Shown in pieces: positions 46,920 through 54,276 of a stretch of DNA of 64,000 nucleotides. Numbering within the stretch: position 1 is the first letter of the stretch; the number at the start of each line of letters is the position of its first letter. The stretch lies in assembly GCF_000172415.1 (NCBI RefSeq), contig NZ_ABLD01000001.1:558001-622000 (forward strand), written 5' to 3'. The position numbers and the translations under genes were made by a program. The notes below the pieces were generated by a model. It did no database searches and was not told where the DNA came from. It worked only from the letters and a program-made list of their open reading frames with translations. The stretch comes from Paraburkholderia graminis C4D1M (GTDB lineage Bacteria; Pseudomonadota; Gammaproteobacteria; Burkholderiales; Burkholderiaceae).

Positions 46920-47606
46920 AGCGACGATGTGCGATTCTTCCGCAGCCGCGTGCGGGTTCGCTGCATCGTGGACGTCGCCCGCGTCGAGATGTGCGTCCAG
47001 CGCCGCGTATTCATTGAGCCAGCGTGTCGCAGGCGTATCGTCGGGCGCTTGCAGCGGACGCGTCATCGCATACAGATAACTGTCGCCGGCCAGTAGACCG
47101 CGATTGGGCCGGCACTCGTAATTCGTCAGCTTCGCTTCGAGCGTGAAGCCGAGCTTCTCCATGCTGCTGTGCGCGTCGCCATCCACGGCGCAATACGCGT
47201 AAATGCGCAGAATCGGCGGTTGCGCGAGCATCCACGCGAGCAGCTTGCGCAGCGCATGCAGGCCCGCGCGCCGGCGACGCGCACCGCCGCGCCGGCTGAT
47301 CATCACGCCGACTTCGACGCGCGGCGGATGCGGCCGCAATTCGATCATGCCGGTGAGCCGGCCGCTCGCGCGGTCTTCGAGAACCCAGCGGATCAGTGTG
47401 CCGTCGCGCCAGCCTTGCACGGAATCGTCGATGAACGCGAGTGTCTCGTCGAGTTGCGTGTGACGCTTGAAACTGAGGTCGCGCGTCGTCGCGGCATCGC
47501 CGAGCATGGCTTCGAAGAGGGCTTCGGCATCGCGCGGCTCGGGCGGCCGCATCAACAGGTCGGCGGATTCGATGCGGGCGGGAAAGCGGAATGGCGATGG
47601 CGACAT
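46914..47606 (-). CDS. GNAT N-acetyltransferase (RimJ/RimL-like), hrp-regulated
   Basis: 230 aa from ATG 47606, with GGAG about 9 nt upstream. Single GNAT domain: LLMRPPEPRDAEALFEAML, then IRWVLEDRASGRLTGMIELRP, the acetyl-CoA loop region VEVGVMISRRGGARRRRAGL and a later IYAYCAVDGDAHSSMEKLGF. The loop is unusually Arg-rich. It lies inside the type III region behind its own PIP box, so it may be an effector that acetylates host proteins, or a resistance enzyme that happens to be co-regulated. Confidence 0.82.
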   Translation of the reverse strand: MSPSPFRFPARIESADLLMRPPEPRDAEALFEAMLGDAATTRDLSFKRHTQLDETLAFIDDSVQGWRDGTLIRWVLEDRASGRLTGMIELRPHPPRVEVGVMISRRGGARRRRAGLHALRKLLAWMLAQPPILRIYAYCAVDGDAHSSMEKLGFTLEAKLTNYECRPNRGLLAGDSYLYAMTRPLQAPDDTPATRWLNEYAALDAHLDAGDVHDAANPHAAAEESHIVAS

Positions 47607-47635
47607 CGGAGATCTCCAGGCGCGGCGTTGATCCG

Positions 47636-47698
47636 ATTGTCGATGAAGAGATGCATGACACATCGCGGATGCCGCGAAGGCGGAGGCGCAAATGCGAA
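47636..47698 (-). promoter_or_regulatory. PIP box and -10 of the GNAT gene
   Basis: Minus strand: TTCGC (47698-47694), 15 nt, TTCGC (47678-47674), 32 nt, then GACAAT (47641-47636). It lies back to back with the plus-strand box at 47715. Confidence 0.65.
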
Positions 47699-47714
47699 GG
47701 GGAAGGCCCACGCG

Positions 47715-47776
47715 TTCGCATCGCCTGCCGGCATTTCGCTCGGCCCGATACGTCGCGTGCGAGCCAACGCTAAGGT
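47715..47776 (+). promoter_or_regulatory. PIP box and -10 of the 152-aa protein gene
   Basis: TTCGC (47715-47719), 15 nt, TTCGC (47735-47739), 31 nt, then TAAGGT (47771-47776). The GTG start is 54 nt beyond the -10. Confidence 0.75.
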
Positions 47777-47829
47777 GCCGTCATGGCGGCACATGCCGGT
47801 TTGCCGCGCCGAACCTGGGAGAGTCCAAC

Positions 47830-48288
47830 GTGAGCAGCAAAGCCATTGCCGCATTGCCGGCGGCGAGCGTCGGCGGCATAGAAGGTGCAAATCATCACGC
47901 GCCGTTAGACAAAGCCCCTAGGCGCGCGGCGCTCGTGCCGACGAGCGTGAAGCTCGCAGGCGAACTGGCGCAGTTGCGCGACATCGCATCGCCGCCGCAA
48001 GGCCCGGTCAAGTTCAGCCTGTCGCGCAAGGGCGGCGACAATCTGCCGGTGCTGCGCAGACCAAGTGTCGTGGTGATCGCTCCAGGCGCGGCACGCGTCG
48101 ACGACGATAGCCAGTCGTCGTCGACGCGCACGCTGCCGGTTCGGCCCGTGCAAACGCGATTCTCCGACGCGCCTCCTATCGGGCAAGCCGCATTCGACGC
48201 GGCCGCCGCGAGGGACATGTTCGCCAACATCGCGTTGCTCGTTGAATTCACGAAGCGTGTCGGCGAGGTGATTCACGGCGCGACGTGA
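47830..48288 (+). CDS. 152-aa hypothetical protein, hrp-regulated
   Basis: Starts at GTG 47830, with GGGAG 8 nt before it. No cysteine. The Ser/Ala-rich N-terminus (SSKAIAALPAAS) is amphipathic, as expected of type III signals. The middle is Pro/Ser-rich and probably disordered (RRPSVVVIAPGAARVDDD). The C-terminus (about 120-150) is one helix (AAARDMFANIALLVEFTKRVGEVI). Located between the effector genes and hpaB; candidate effector, translocon helper or regulator. No homologue recognised. Confidence 0.65.
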   Translation: MSSKAIAALPAASVGGIEGANHHAPLDKAPRRAALVPTSVKLAGELAQLRDIASPPQGPVKFSLSRKGGDNLPVLRRPSVVVIAPGAARVDDDSQSSSTRTLPVRPVQTRFSDAPPIGQAAFDAAAARDMFANIALLVEFTKRVGEVIHGAT

Positions 48289-48416
48289 GCCGGCTGTCAT
48301 GCAGCGCTTGACCGGCCGCTGTACGCGGTCGCGTCTGCGCTTGCATGTGCGTCATCAAGTTGGCGGCCGCGTCACGCGAACAGGTTCGACACCGTCGCTC
48401 TGCCTCTCACATCTTT

Positions 48417-48884
48417 TCAAGCACGCAGCCACGTAAATTCCCCCGCCACGATCCCTTCGAACATCTCATCCGTCGATTCGATGATGTTCTTGCGCCAATA
48501 GCGGCCATGCTCGGCGTAGTGCGCGAGCAGATCGGCGAGCGCGGCGCCGTCGACGTCGTAAGTCATCGGCACGCGAAGCACGAGCACGATGCCGCCCGTA
48601 TCCGTATCGAGCCCGAGTTGCGCCTGGTCTTGCGCGTAGATGAGCAGGTTCGCTTCCAGCATCAGCCGGAACACGACCAGCGTGCGGCCGGCCGTCACGG
48701 TGCCGTAATGAAAATTGGCGTAGAGCGCGTCGAGATCGTTTTCGAAGTGTTCGAGCCGCACGTCGAAGCCTTCCACCTCGATCGAGCGCGTGCGCAACAC
48801 ATGCTCGGCATCCGCGAGGCCGACCGTCGCGCACAGATCGCGCACCAATGATGCGTAGCGCTCCGAACTATCGTTGGTGTCCAA
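48417..48884 (-). CDS. hpaB: T3SS chaperone/exit-control protein (HpaB, CesT family)
   Basis: 155 aa from TTG 48884, the only start available before an upstream in-frame stop. CesT-type chaperone: N-terminal helix (SLVRDLCATVGL), a beta sheet with VEGFDVRLEHFEND and a C-terminal helix. Length and position, last in the sctD-hrpD6-pilin series, match HpaB, which escorts effectors and controls their order of export. No strong ribosome site, and a hairpin lies just upstream, so expression may be lower than for the pilin. Confidence 0.8.
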   Translation of the reverse strand: MDTNDSSERYASLVRDLCATVGLADAEHVLRTRSIEVEGFDVRLEHFENDLDALYANFHYGTVTAGRTLVVFRLMLEANLLIYAQDQAQLGLDTDTGGIVLVLRVPMTYDVDGAALADLLAHYAEHGRYWRKNIIESTDEMFEGIVAGEFTWLRA

Positions 48885-48931
48885 ATCAAAGGCCCGCGCA
48901 ACTCAATAAAATCCCGCCGATGACGCAAAGA

Positions 48932-48959
48932 GCCGGCACGCGGCGAACCGCGAGCCGGC
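48932..48959 (-). terminator. Strong UUCG-loop hairpin after the pilin gene
   Basis: Stem GCCGGC-x-CGCGG, tetraloop TTCG on the minus strand, CCGCG-x-GCCGGC: eleven pairs with one T-T mismatch. TCTTTG follows. It lies between the pilin-like gene and hpaB and could stop or stabilise the pilin mRNA. Confidence 0.6.
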
Positions 48960-49020
48960 CGGCAAACTGGCGACAAGCTTGCACCGCATTCCGCAGCGCG
49001 GTTTGCGGCGCGCCTGGCGC

Positions 49021-49185
49021 TTAATGCCCGGTGCCGCCCTGGATCGTCTGACCCGCGGTTTTCATGGTGTTGGCAACCGCGCCCGCCAGCGACATCTGCA
49101 GCGTGGCCTGCGCCGCGCCGATAGCAGCGGTGCTGCCTTGCGCGGCCATGCCGGTGATCGCACCCATTGCCGGACCGATAGACAT
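49021..49185 (-). CDS. 54-aa Hrp pilin/needle candidate (HrpE/HrpY position)
   Basis: Too short for most gene callers, but ATG 49185 has an excellent GAGGAGG site. The 54 residues are Ala/Gly/Met/Thr-rich, without charged clusters (one Lys, no Asp/Glu/Arg/Cys). The middle is one amphipathic helix (AAIGAAQATLQMSLAGAVANTM). In Xanthomonas the gene at this place is hrpE (pilin, 93 aa) and in Ralstonia hrpY, so I propose it is the pilus or needle subunit, though shorter than both. It could also be a small inner-rod-like protein. Confidence 0.6.
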   Translation of the reverse strand: MSIGPAMGAITGMAAQGSTAAIGAAQATLQMSLAGAVANTMKTAGQTIQGGTGH

Positions 49186-49221
49186 AAGACCTCCTCGTGC
49201 TCAAGTTAAGAAGAAATGCTG

Positions 49222-49257
49222 CCCTGTGCGGCAGGCAACCACAGCCGCCGCACAGGG
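49222..49257 (-). terminator. Perfect 11-bp hairpin before the pilin gene
   Basis: Arms 49222-49232 and 49247-49257 are exact complements with a 14-nt loop. On the minus strand TTTCTTCTT follows the stem, 10-15 nt before the pilin ribosome site. It may attenuate read-through or protect the 5' end of a processed pilin mRNA. Confidence 0.6.
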
Positions 49258-49277
49258 GCGAGCCTCGTGCGCGGCGC

Positions 49278-49538
49278 TCAGGTTGCGCCGCGTTTATCCG
49301 CAAGCTGCCCGACGATGCGGCTCGCGGCGAGCAGACCGCGATAGAGCTTCGCGAGATCGTTGCGGTCGAGTTCGGTTGCGCCGTGCGCCTCGCCGACGTT
49401 TTTCGCGGTCGCCTCGAGCGCCTCGCGTATTGCGGCAAGACGCGGTCCGCCGGCCGGATCGGCGAGCGTCTTCTGCAGATCGTTGAAGTCGGCGGCGCAC
49501 GCTTCGAGCGGCGCGTAGATGTTCGATGTTTGCGTCAT
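49278..49538 (-). CDS. HrpD6-like small T3SS protein
   Basis: 86 aa, entirely helical: APLEACAADFNDLQKTL, then RLAAIREALEATAKNV and LAKLYRGLLAASRIVGQLADK. GAGG lies upstream. It sits 7 nt after sctD, exactly where hrpD6 follows hrpD5 in Xanthomonas, and its size fits. HrpD6 affects hrp gene expression and secretion; here the function is by position only. Confidence 0.62.
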   Translation of the reverse strand: MTQTSNIYAPLEACAADFNDLQKTLADPAGGPRLAAIREALEATAKNVGEAHGATELDRNDLAKLYRGLLAASRIVGQLADKRGAT

Positions 49539-49545
49539 GGGAACC

Positions 49546-50835
49546 TCACTTCGGTAGCGGCAGATAAGCGGTTTTGTTTGCCGCGGTCTTGTTCGCCGCG
49601 CGCGGGGCGGGCGAGGGCGGCGTCGCGGGAATATCCTCGACGGGCTGCATCACGCCGCGTGCAGCGCCGCTCGCGATTATCGCGGGACCGTTGTTGGCGG
49701 ATGTTTCGTCGCTACTCGCATTCTTCTGCGCATCGCTCGCATCATTTCCTGCGTCATTTCCCGCAGCGGCCGCCGACGAAGCCGGCTCTTCCGGCAACGT
49801 ATAAATGTGTTTGACGCCGTCGGGTGTCTGGCCGTAGCGCACATCGTCGGAGGACATCAGGAAAGAGAACGAAGGCGCCGACGGCAACGCATCGTCCGCT
49901 TGCGCGACGCGCACACGCACGTCCTTGACGTTGTCGCTCAGATCGTGGCGCATGCGCGCGACGGCCGATTCGACGTCGCGCGGATTGGCCGCCTTGCCGC
50001 TGATCTCGAAGTTTCCGCGTCCTGTGTAGACGACTTTGAGTCCCTGCATCGCGAGCGAATCGGCGATGTTGCGCACGTCGTTCTGCGCGATGTCGTAGTG
50101 CCTCACGATGCCGTTCGGCGAGATCCGCATCAGCATCTTGCGCACTTGCGTGTCTTCGTCGGGCGTCGCGACCATGCCGCTCACCATCACCGTCGCGCCT
50201 CGCACTTGCGCGTGCAGTTCCTTCATGTGCGCGGCGGCGAGTTCGAGATTCACGCGCTGCGCGAGGTCGCCCGCGTCGCGCGGCAATGCGGCACGGCTGA
50301 CCGCCGTCGTCAGCATCACCGAGCCGATCACGAGCACCGCGCCGAGCATCGCGCACGCCGAGACGATGCCCGTCATTCTGCGGCGGCGCGAGCGCTCCGC
50401 CGCGCGCCGGGTTTCGTCCGGCTTGACGAGCAGCGTGGACAGCAGGTCGAGATCGCTCGGCCAGGCCGCGTCGTCCGAGCCGATGCACACGACGGTATCG
50501 CCGAACTGCATCGGCACGAACTCGAGCAGGATGACGGTGCCCGGCTCGTCTTCGTCTTGCGATGTGGGGAGGACTCCCTGAGTGCCGTCGTTGCTTTCGT
50601 TGTTGTTACTGTTTGACTCATCGCTTTGAGCCGCGGAATCTCCCGCCATGACCGCCATCATCCGACGCGCGCTCACCACGCCGCTCGCATCGACGATGAG
50701 CAGCACATCGTCGCCATGCCAGTCGGAGATGCGGATGTCGGCGTCGTCATCCGCGCCGATCCGATGAGCGCCGGTGCCGAGACGCAATTCCGCGCCGGCA
50801 TGCACGCCAGTCAGGATACGCAGCAGCTTCGTCAT
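49546..50835 (-). CDS. sctD: T3SS inner-membrane ring protein SctD (HrpD5/HrpW)
   Basis: 429 aa. The N-terminal FHA-like cytoplasmic domain (LLRILTGVHAGAELRLGTGAHRIG, about 4-125) carries an Asp/Ser/Asn insert. One membrane span (about 158-180, MTGIVSACAMLGAVLVIGSV) precedes periplasmic ring-forming repeats (about 190-335). The Pro/Ala-rich tail (350-429) is unusual. It builds the outer of the two inner-membrane rings with SctJ. It has its own PIP promoter and heads the hrpD6-pilin-hpaB unit. Start set at ATG 50835. Confidence 0.85.
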   Translation of the reverse strand: MTKLLRILTGVHAGAELRLGTGAHRIGADDDADIRISDWHGDDVLLIVDASGVVSARRMMAVMAGDSAAQSDESNSNNNESNDGTQGVLPTSQDEDEPGTVILLEFVPMQFGDTVVCIGSDDAAWPSDLDLLSTLLVKPDETRRAAERSRRRRMTGIVSACAMLGAVLVIGSVMLTTAVSRAALPRDAGDLAQRVNLELAAAHMKELHAQVRGATVMVSGMVATPDEDTQVRKMLMRISPNGIVRHYDIAQNDVRNIADSLAMQGLKVVYTGRGNFEISGKAANPRDVESAVARMRHDLSDNVKDVRVRVAQADDALPSAPSFSFLMSSDDVRYGQTPDGVKHIYTLPEEPASSAAAAGNDAGNDASDAQKNASSDETSANNGPAIIASGAARGVMQPVEDIPATPPSPAPRAANKTAANKTAYLPLPK

Positions 50836-50887
50836 GGAAAGCCCGTTCAAGGATGATGCGGCGCGCAGCGGCACGCCTTCGACACTC

Positions 50888-50948
50888 ACTCTAGCCGCCG
50901 CCGATGACGTTCCAGCACACAATGCGAAGCGGATACATGGAAAGCGAA
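50888..50948 (-). promoter_or_regulatory. PIP box and -10 of the sctD operon
   Basis: Minus strand: TTCGC (50948-50944), 15 nt, TTCGC (50928-50924), exactly 30 nt, then TAGAGT (50893-50888). The distance to ATG 50835 is about 50 nt. Confidence 0.78.
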
Positions 50949-50976
50949 ACTGCGCGCGAGGGCGGGAGAATGCGAG

Positions 50977-51030
50977 GCATTAGCGGCATTAGCGGCATTA
51001 GCGGCATTAGCGGCACTAACGGCACTAACG
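50977..51030. repeat. Six 9-bp tandem repeats
   Basis: Four units of GCATTAGCG followed by two of GCACTAACG, without interruption. The array covers the stop codon of the upstream gene (TAG 51025-51027) and ends about 30 bp from the sctD PIP box. Confidence 0.85.
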
Positions 51031-51930
51031 GCGCGCGGCGGCCGCAAGCGCCGCGCCGCGCTGCACGATGCGCACGTTCAATGCGCGCTCGCGCATTGGC
51101 GGTGTCGACGGCTTGCCGTACATAAGCAGCAACAGCGGCAACAGCAGATTAAGCCGTCCTGTGCGGCCGATTTGTTCCGCCGATGCTTCGCCTCCTGCGC
51201 CTGCGCCCGCGCGATCTGAACCAGCGCCTCGCGATGCCGACGCGTCGATCAGCCGCTGCCGCCATGCGCCCATGTCCGCGTCGCCGGGCGCACCGGTTTG
51301 CAACTGCACGCGAAGCAGATCGATGAAGCGCTCATGCAGCAGCGCATCGAGCGATGCCTGCGGACGCGCGGCGGCTTCATCGCGCGATGCGAGCAGCGCG
51401 TCGCACCAGAGGCGCGGCAGCGTCTCTGAAAGATCGGCGCGACCCGCTTGCACCTCGACGAACTTCTGCAACGGCCCGCGCTCCGGTGCCGCGATCGCCG
51501 CCCGGCCGCTGCTGCGCATGCGAACCTGCGTGCGCGGCGCGCCATTCTCGCGATTCTCGCCGTCAGCGCCGTCGCGGCCGTCATGCGATTGCCCGCCATT
51601 GCCGCGGCCACCGCCGCCGTCGCGCGTTACACGAGCGGAGTCGGCGGCATCCGGCGCATGCTCGCTCGCATCGTTACCCGTCACGACGATGGGCCGTCGC
51701 ACGCCCGTGCGACGCGCGGCATTGCGCCTGCGCGCGTTGAGCCCCGCGAGCTTGCGCGCGAGCTGCGAACCGCGCATCGCCGCTTGCTGCGTGCGCGCAT
51801 AGCTGAACGTAATCGTGCCGCGATACAACACCGCGAAGCGCGCGACCGTTGTTTGCTGCGAGCGTTCGCGAGCCGCATCCGCGTGTGCCGTCAGCGACGC
51901 CGCGTTGAACGGAGTGCCGACGCGCGTCAT
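51025..51930 (-). CDS. HpaA/HrpV-like T3SS control protein
   Basis: 301 aa from ATG 51930, which overlaps the sctS stop (ATGA). Position directly after sctS matches hpaA of Xanthomonas and hrpV of Ralstonia. It has an N-terminal secretion-like segment (TRVGTPFNAASLTAHADA), an Arg-rich stretch (ARRRNAARRTGVRRP, about 52-66, NLS-like as in HpaA) and a Gly/Asp-rich linker. The helical C-domain (about 145-300) includes LHERFIDLLRVQL. HpaA is a secreted switch protein that works with HpaB. Assignment rests on position and composition. Confidence 0.65.
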   Translation of the reverse strand: MTRVGTPFNAASLTAHADAARERSQQTTVARFAVLYRGTITFSYARTQQAAMRGSQLARKLAGLNARRRNAARRTGVRRPIVVTGNDASEHAPDAADSARVTRDGGGGRGNGGQSHDGRDGADGENRENGAPRTQVRMRSSGRAAIAAPERGPLQKFVEVQAGRADLSETLPRLWCDALLASRDEAAARPQASLDALLHERFIDLLRVQLQTGAPGDADMGAWRQRLIDASASRGAGSDRAGAGAGGEASAEQIGRTGRLNLLLPLLLLMYGKPSTPPMRERALNVRIVQRGAALAAAARR

Positions 51931-52190
51931 TGCGGCACCGCCGTATGCATGATCTCGTTCGCGAAGTGCAGCAGCGCCGCCGCCGAAAACGGCGCGGCGA
52001 TCACGATCGCGACCGTCACCGCAATCAGCTTCACGCCGTGCGAAAGCGTCTGATCCTGCATCGACGTGATCGCCTGCAGGAACGACACGCCGAGTCCCAC
52101 CAGCGCGGCGACGATCACGATAGGCAGCGAGATATACATGCAGAGCAGCATGCCCTGAGTGGTGAAGCGAACGAGCGTGTCGATGTCCAT
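51927..52190 (-). CDS. sctS: T3SS export apparatus protein SctS (HrcS)
   Basis: 87 aa, two transmembrane helices with LVGLGVSFLQAITSMQDQTLSHGVK between them, diagnostic for SctS/FliQ. Part of the export gate with SctR and SctT. The start ATG (52190) is the third of three identical ATG contexts in a 14-bp tandem repeat and lacks its own ribosome site. The GGGA site lies before the first, out-of-frame ATG (52218), so translation may be inefficient unless coupled. Confidence 0.92.
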   Translation of the reverse strand: MDIDTLVRFTTQGMLLCMYISLPIVIVAALVGLGVSFLQAITSMQDQTLSHGVKLIAVTVAIVIAAPFSAAALLHFANEIMHTAVPQ

Positions 52191-52222
52191 GAGTCGATGT
52201 CCATGAGTCGATGTCCATGAGT
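52181..52222 (-). repeat. Three 14-bp repeats containing the sctS start codon
   Basis: Unit CGATGTCCATGAGT occurs at 52181-52194, 52195-52208 and 52209-52222, with a partial fourth. Each copy contributes an ATG on the minus strand (52190, 52204, 52218) in a different frame, since 14 is not a multiple of 3. Confidence 0.9.
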
Positions 52223-52244
52223 CGATGTTCCCGGTCTTTGCGTG

Positions 52245-52894
52245 CTAACGATACGTCATCACAAGGCCGTGAATCAGCGTCGACCAGCCGTCCATCACGA
52301 CGAACAGAAGCAGCTTGAACGGAATCGCGACGTTGGTCGGCGTGACCTGATTCAGGCCCATCGCGAGCAGCACATTGGCGATGATCAGATCGATGACGAT
52401 AAACGCGATGTAGAGCAGAAAGCCGATCTTGAACGCGTCGGTGAGTTCGGTCAGCGTGAAGGCGGGCGCGAGTACGATGAGGTCGTTTTCATGCAGGCTC
52501 GACGCGGCGTCTTTCGGCCACACGACATTCGCCGAGCGGATGAAGAAGCGCTTTTCGCGCTCGTTCGTGTGCTTCTGCAAGAACGTGCGGAACGGTTCGC
52601 GCGCGGCGCTGAAGACCTGGATCAGCGCCTGAGTGGGCTGGCCGGCGATCGTTTGGCCCTGCATCGATTGCATCGCTGCATGCCGACCGGGCGCCATCAC
52701 GTACAGCGACACGAGTATCGCCACGCCGTTGAGCACCATGTTGGGCGGCACTGCTGCACGCCGAGCGCATTGCGCAACAGGCCGAGCACCACCACGATCT
52801 TCGCGTAAGAGGTGACGACCATCGCGACGAAAGGGACGAGGCTGATCGCAACGATGACGATCAGCAGTCCGGTGATGTCACTGAACTGGACCAT
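52245..52894 (-). pseudogene. sctR: sctR (HrcR) export gate gene, one-base frameshift
   Basis: The sequence gives both halves of a 216-aa SctR in two frames. The N-terminal frame has MVQFSDITGLLIVIVAI and VVVLGLLRNALGVQQ; the C-terminal frame has PPNMVLNGVAILVSLYVMAP to the end (GWSTLIHGLVMTYR). SctR proteins read GVQQ-V/I-PPN; here one base is missing between plus-strand 52750 and 52751 (a CC pair reduced to C). As sequenced the product stops after about 65 residues, which would abolish the export gate. Might be a sequencing error, or a real inactivation. Confidence 0.88.
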
Positions 52895-54218
52895 CGCCGT
52901 GCGCCATGCGCAAAATGCGGATGCCCAGATGATCGCCCACGGTCACGAGCTCGCCATAGCCGATGGTCTGGCCATGCGTGACCAGCTTGAGCTGCGCGTC
53001 GGCAACCGGCGTCGGCAGTTCGAGCACATAGCCGGGGCGCAACGCATACAGTTGCGAGAGCGGCAGCGCGACGGTGTCGACTTCGAACTGGACGGGCAGA
53101 TCGAGTTCGCCGATGTCGATCGGATTCGAATGTTGATCCGGTGCGAGCAAATCGTCCGGGCGAACAGGGTCCAGCTCATCGGTCATGATGGGCTCCTTCG
53201 TGAGTGAAAGCCTGCGGCCTTCAATGTTGACTTGCGCGTGAACGCGCATCAGGCCGGGCGAGCCCCAGGCCACGGTGGCGCTCGCCGTCGCCGTCGCGGG
53301 CTCGGCGAGCGGGGGGGCGTGGGTCGTGGCGTGGGTCGTGCCGTTGGCGTCGGCTGGGTGAGCGGCGCAGGTTTCGTCGATGCGTTCTACGCCGCTGGCC
53401 GGCAGCAGCGCGCGCAGATTGCCCGGCAGCGAACGCAGCAACACATCGCCGGCTTCGAGCGCGCGCAACGTGTCGACGGGCAGACGGCGTGAGCCGAGTA
53501 TCAGGCGTCCGGGCACTTTATAGCCGTCGAACGGCGCGCTGTTTTGTGTCTGCGATGAAGCGTGCGCACGAAAAGTGTCGGCGGTAAGGTGGACTTTGCG
53601 GGTGCCGTGCAATGCTTCGAGCGCGTCCACCACGGACGCAGCAAGCAGCACGCGCGCGCGATGCCGTGTGCCGTCGAGCGAGAAGGTCGCGTCGAATGTT
53701 GTGCAATCGTGTGCAGAAGTTTCAGGCGGCGTGCCGCGCGCTAGCTGCGTGACATGCATATCGCCGAGGCCGAGCGCAGCGAGCCGCTTCAGCAGCGGTT
53801 CGAGCAGCACACCGGCGACGGCGATGCGCAACGCGCGAGCCGTATCGCCGGGCACCGGCGCGCGAGAGAGCGTGCCGTCGGGCAGCGCGGCGATGTCGAG
53901 GGCAGGATACGCGGCGAGATCGAACAGCACGCGAACCGCGCCGGCCGCATGCGCGAGATCGAGCACGCCGGGCTGTTCGAGGGGCGCGTGACTGCGCCCG
54001 GCAGCGGGTTCGAGCGTCGCTTGCCAATCGACGATAGCGGCATCGCGCGCGAGCCATTGCGCAGTGCCGGCATCGCAGACGAGCCGCGCGACGCGCGCGG
54101 CAAGCGGCGGCACGGCGCGAAGCGGCAGTCTTGCGATGGCCGCCGTTTGGGGAACCCTCGCCGCCGCACGTTCCGCGGCAGCGTCCACCCCTGGCATTTC
54201 GGCGATCGAATAACCCAT
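52878..54218 (-). CDS. sctQ: T3SS C-ring/sorting platform protein SctQ (HrcQ)
   Basis: 446 aa. The N-terminal 330 residues are divergent and Ala/Arg-rich; the last 85 form the SpoA/SpoA2 domain (IDIGELDLPVQFEVDTVALPLSQLYALRPGYVLELP). It forms the cytoplasmic platform that docks SctL-SctN and substrates. A second start (53186) inside the gene would give a free C-terminal domain. It overlaps sctR by 17 nt. Confidence 0.88.
   Translation of the reverse strand: MGYSIAEMPGVDAAAERAAARVPQTAAIARLPLRAVPPLAARVARLVCDAGTAQWLARDAAIVDWQATLEPAAGRSHAPLEQPGVLDLAHAAGAVRVLFDLAAYPALDIAALPDGTLSRAPVPGDTARALRIAVAGVLLEPLLKRLAALGLGDMHVTQLARGTPPETSAHDCTTFDATFSLDGTRHRARVLLAASVVDALEALHGTRKVHLTADTFRAHASSQTQNSAPFDGYKVPGRLILGSRRLPVDTLRALEAGDVLLRSLPGNLRALLPASGVERIDETCAAHPADANGTTHATTHAPPLAEPATATASATVAWGSPGLMRVHAQVNIEGRRLSLTKEPIMTDELDPVRPDDLLAPDQHSNPIDIGELDLPVQFEVDTVALPLSQLYALRPGYVLELPTPVADAQLKLVTHGQTIGYGELVTVGDHLGIRILRMAHGDGPVQ
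53184..53198 (-). promoter_or_regulatory. Internal ribosome site and start for SctQ-C
   Basis: On the minus strand AAGGAG, 6 nt, ATG (53186) inside sctQ, in frame at codon 345. It would yield a 102-aa SpoA-domain protein, as known for YscQ, SpaO and Xanthomonas HrcQ. Confidence 0.7.
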
Positions 54219-54276
54219 GCGGCGTCGGTTCAGGAATGCGGCCAGCGTCGGCCAGGATAAACGACGGGCGGCGCGC

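Noticed and set aside
50977..51030. CRISPR-like array
   Set aside because: Nine-base units without spacers; a simple tandem repeat.
51025..52218. 397-codon frame as a single T3SS protein
   Set aside because: Its first 96 codons are the out-of-frame reading of sctS; the real gene starts at 51930, although the frame link is reported as a possible switch.
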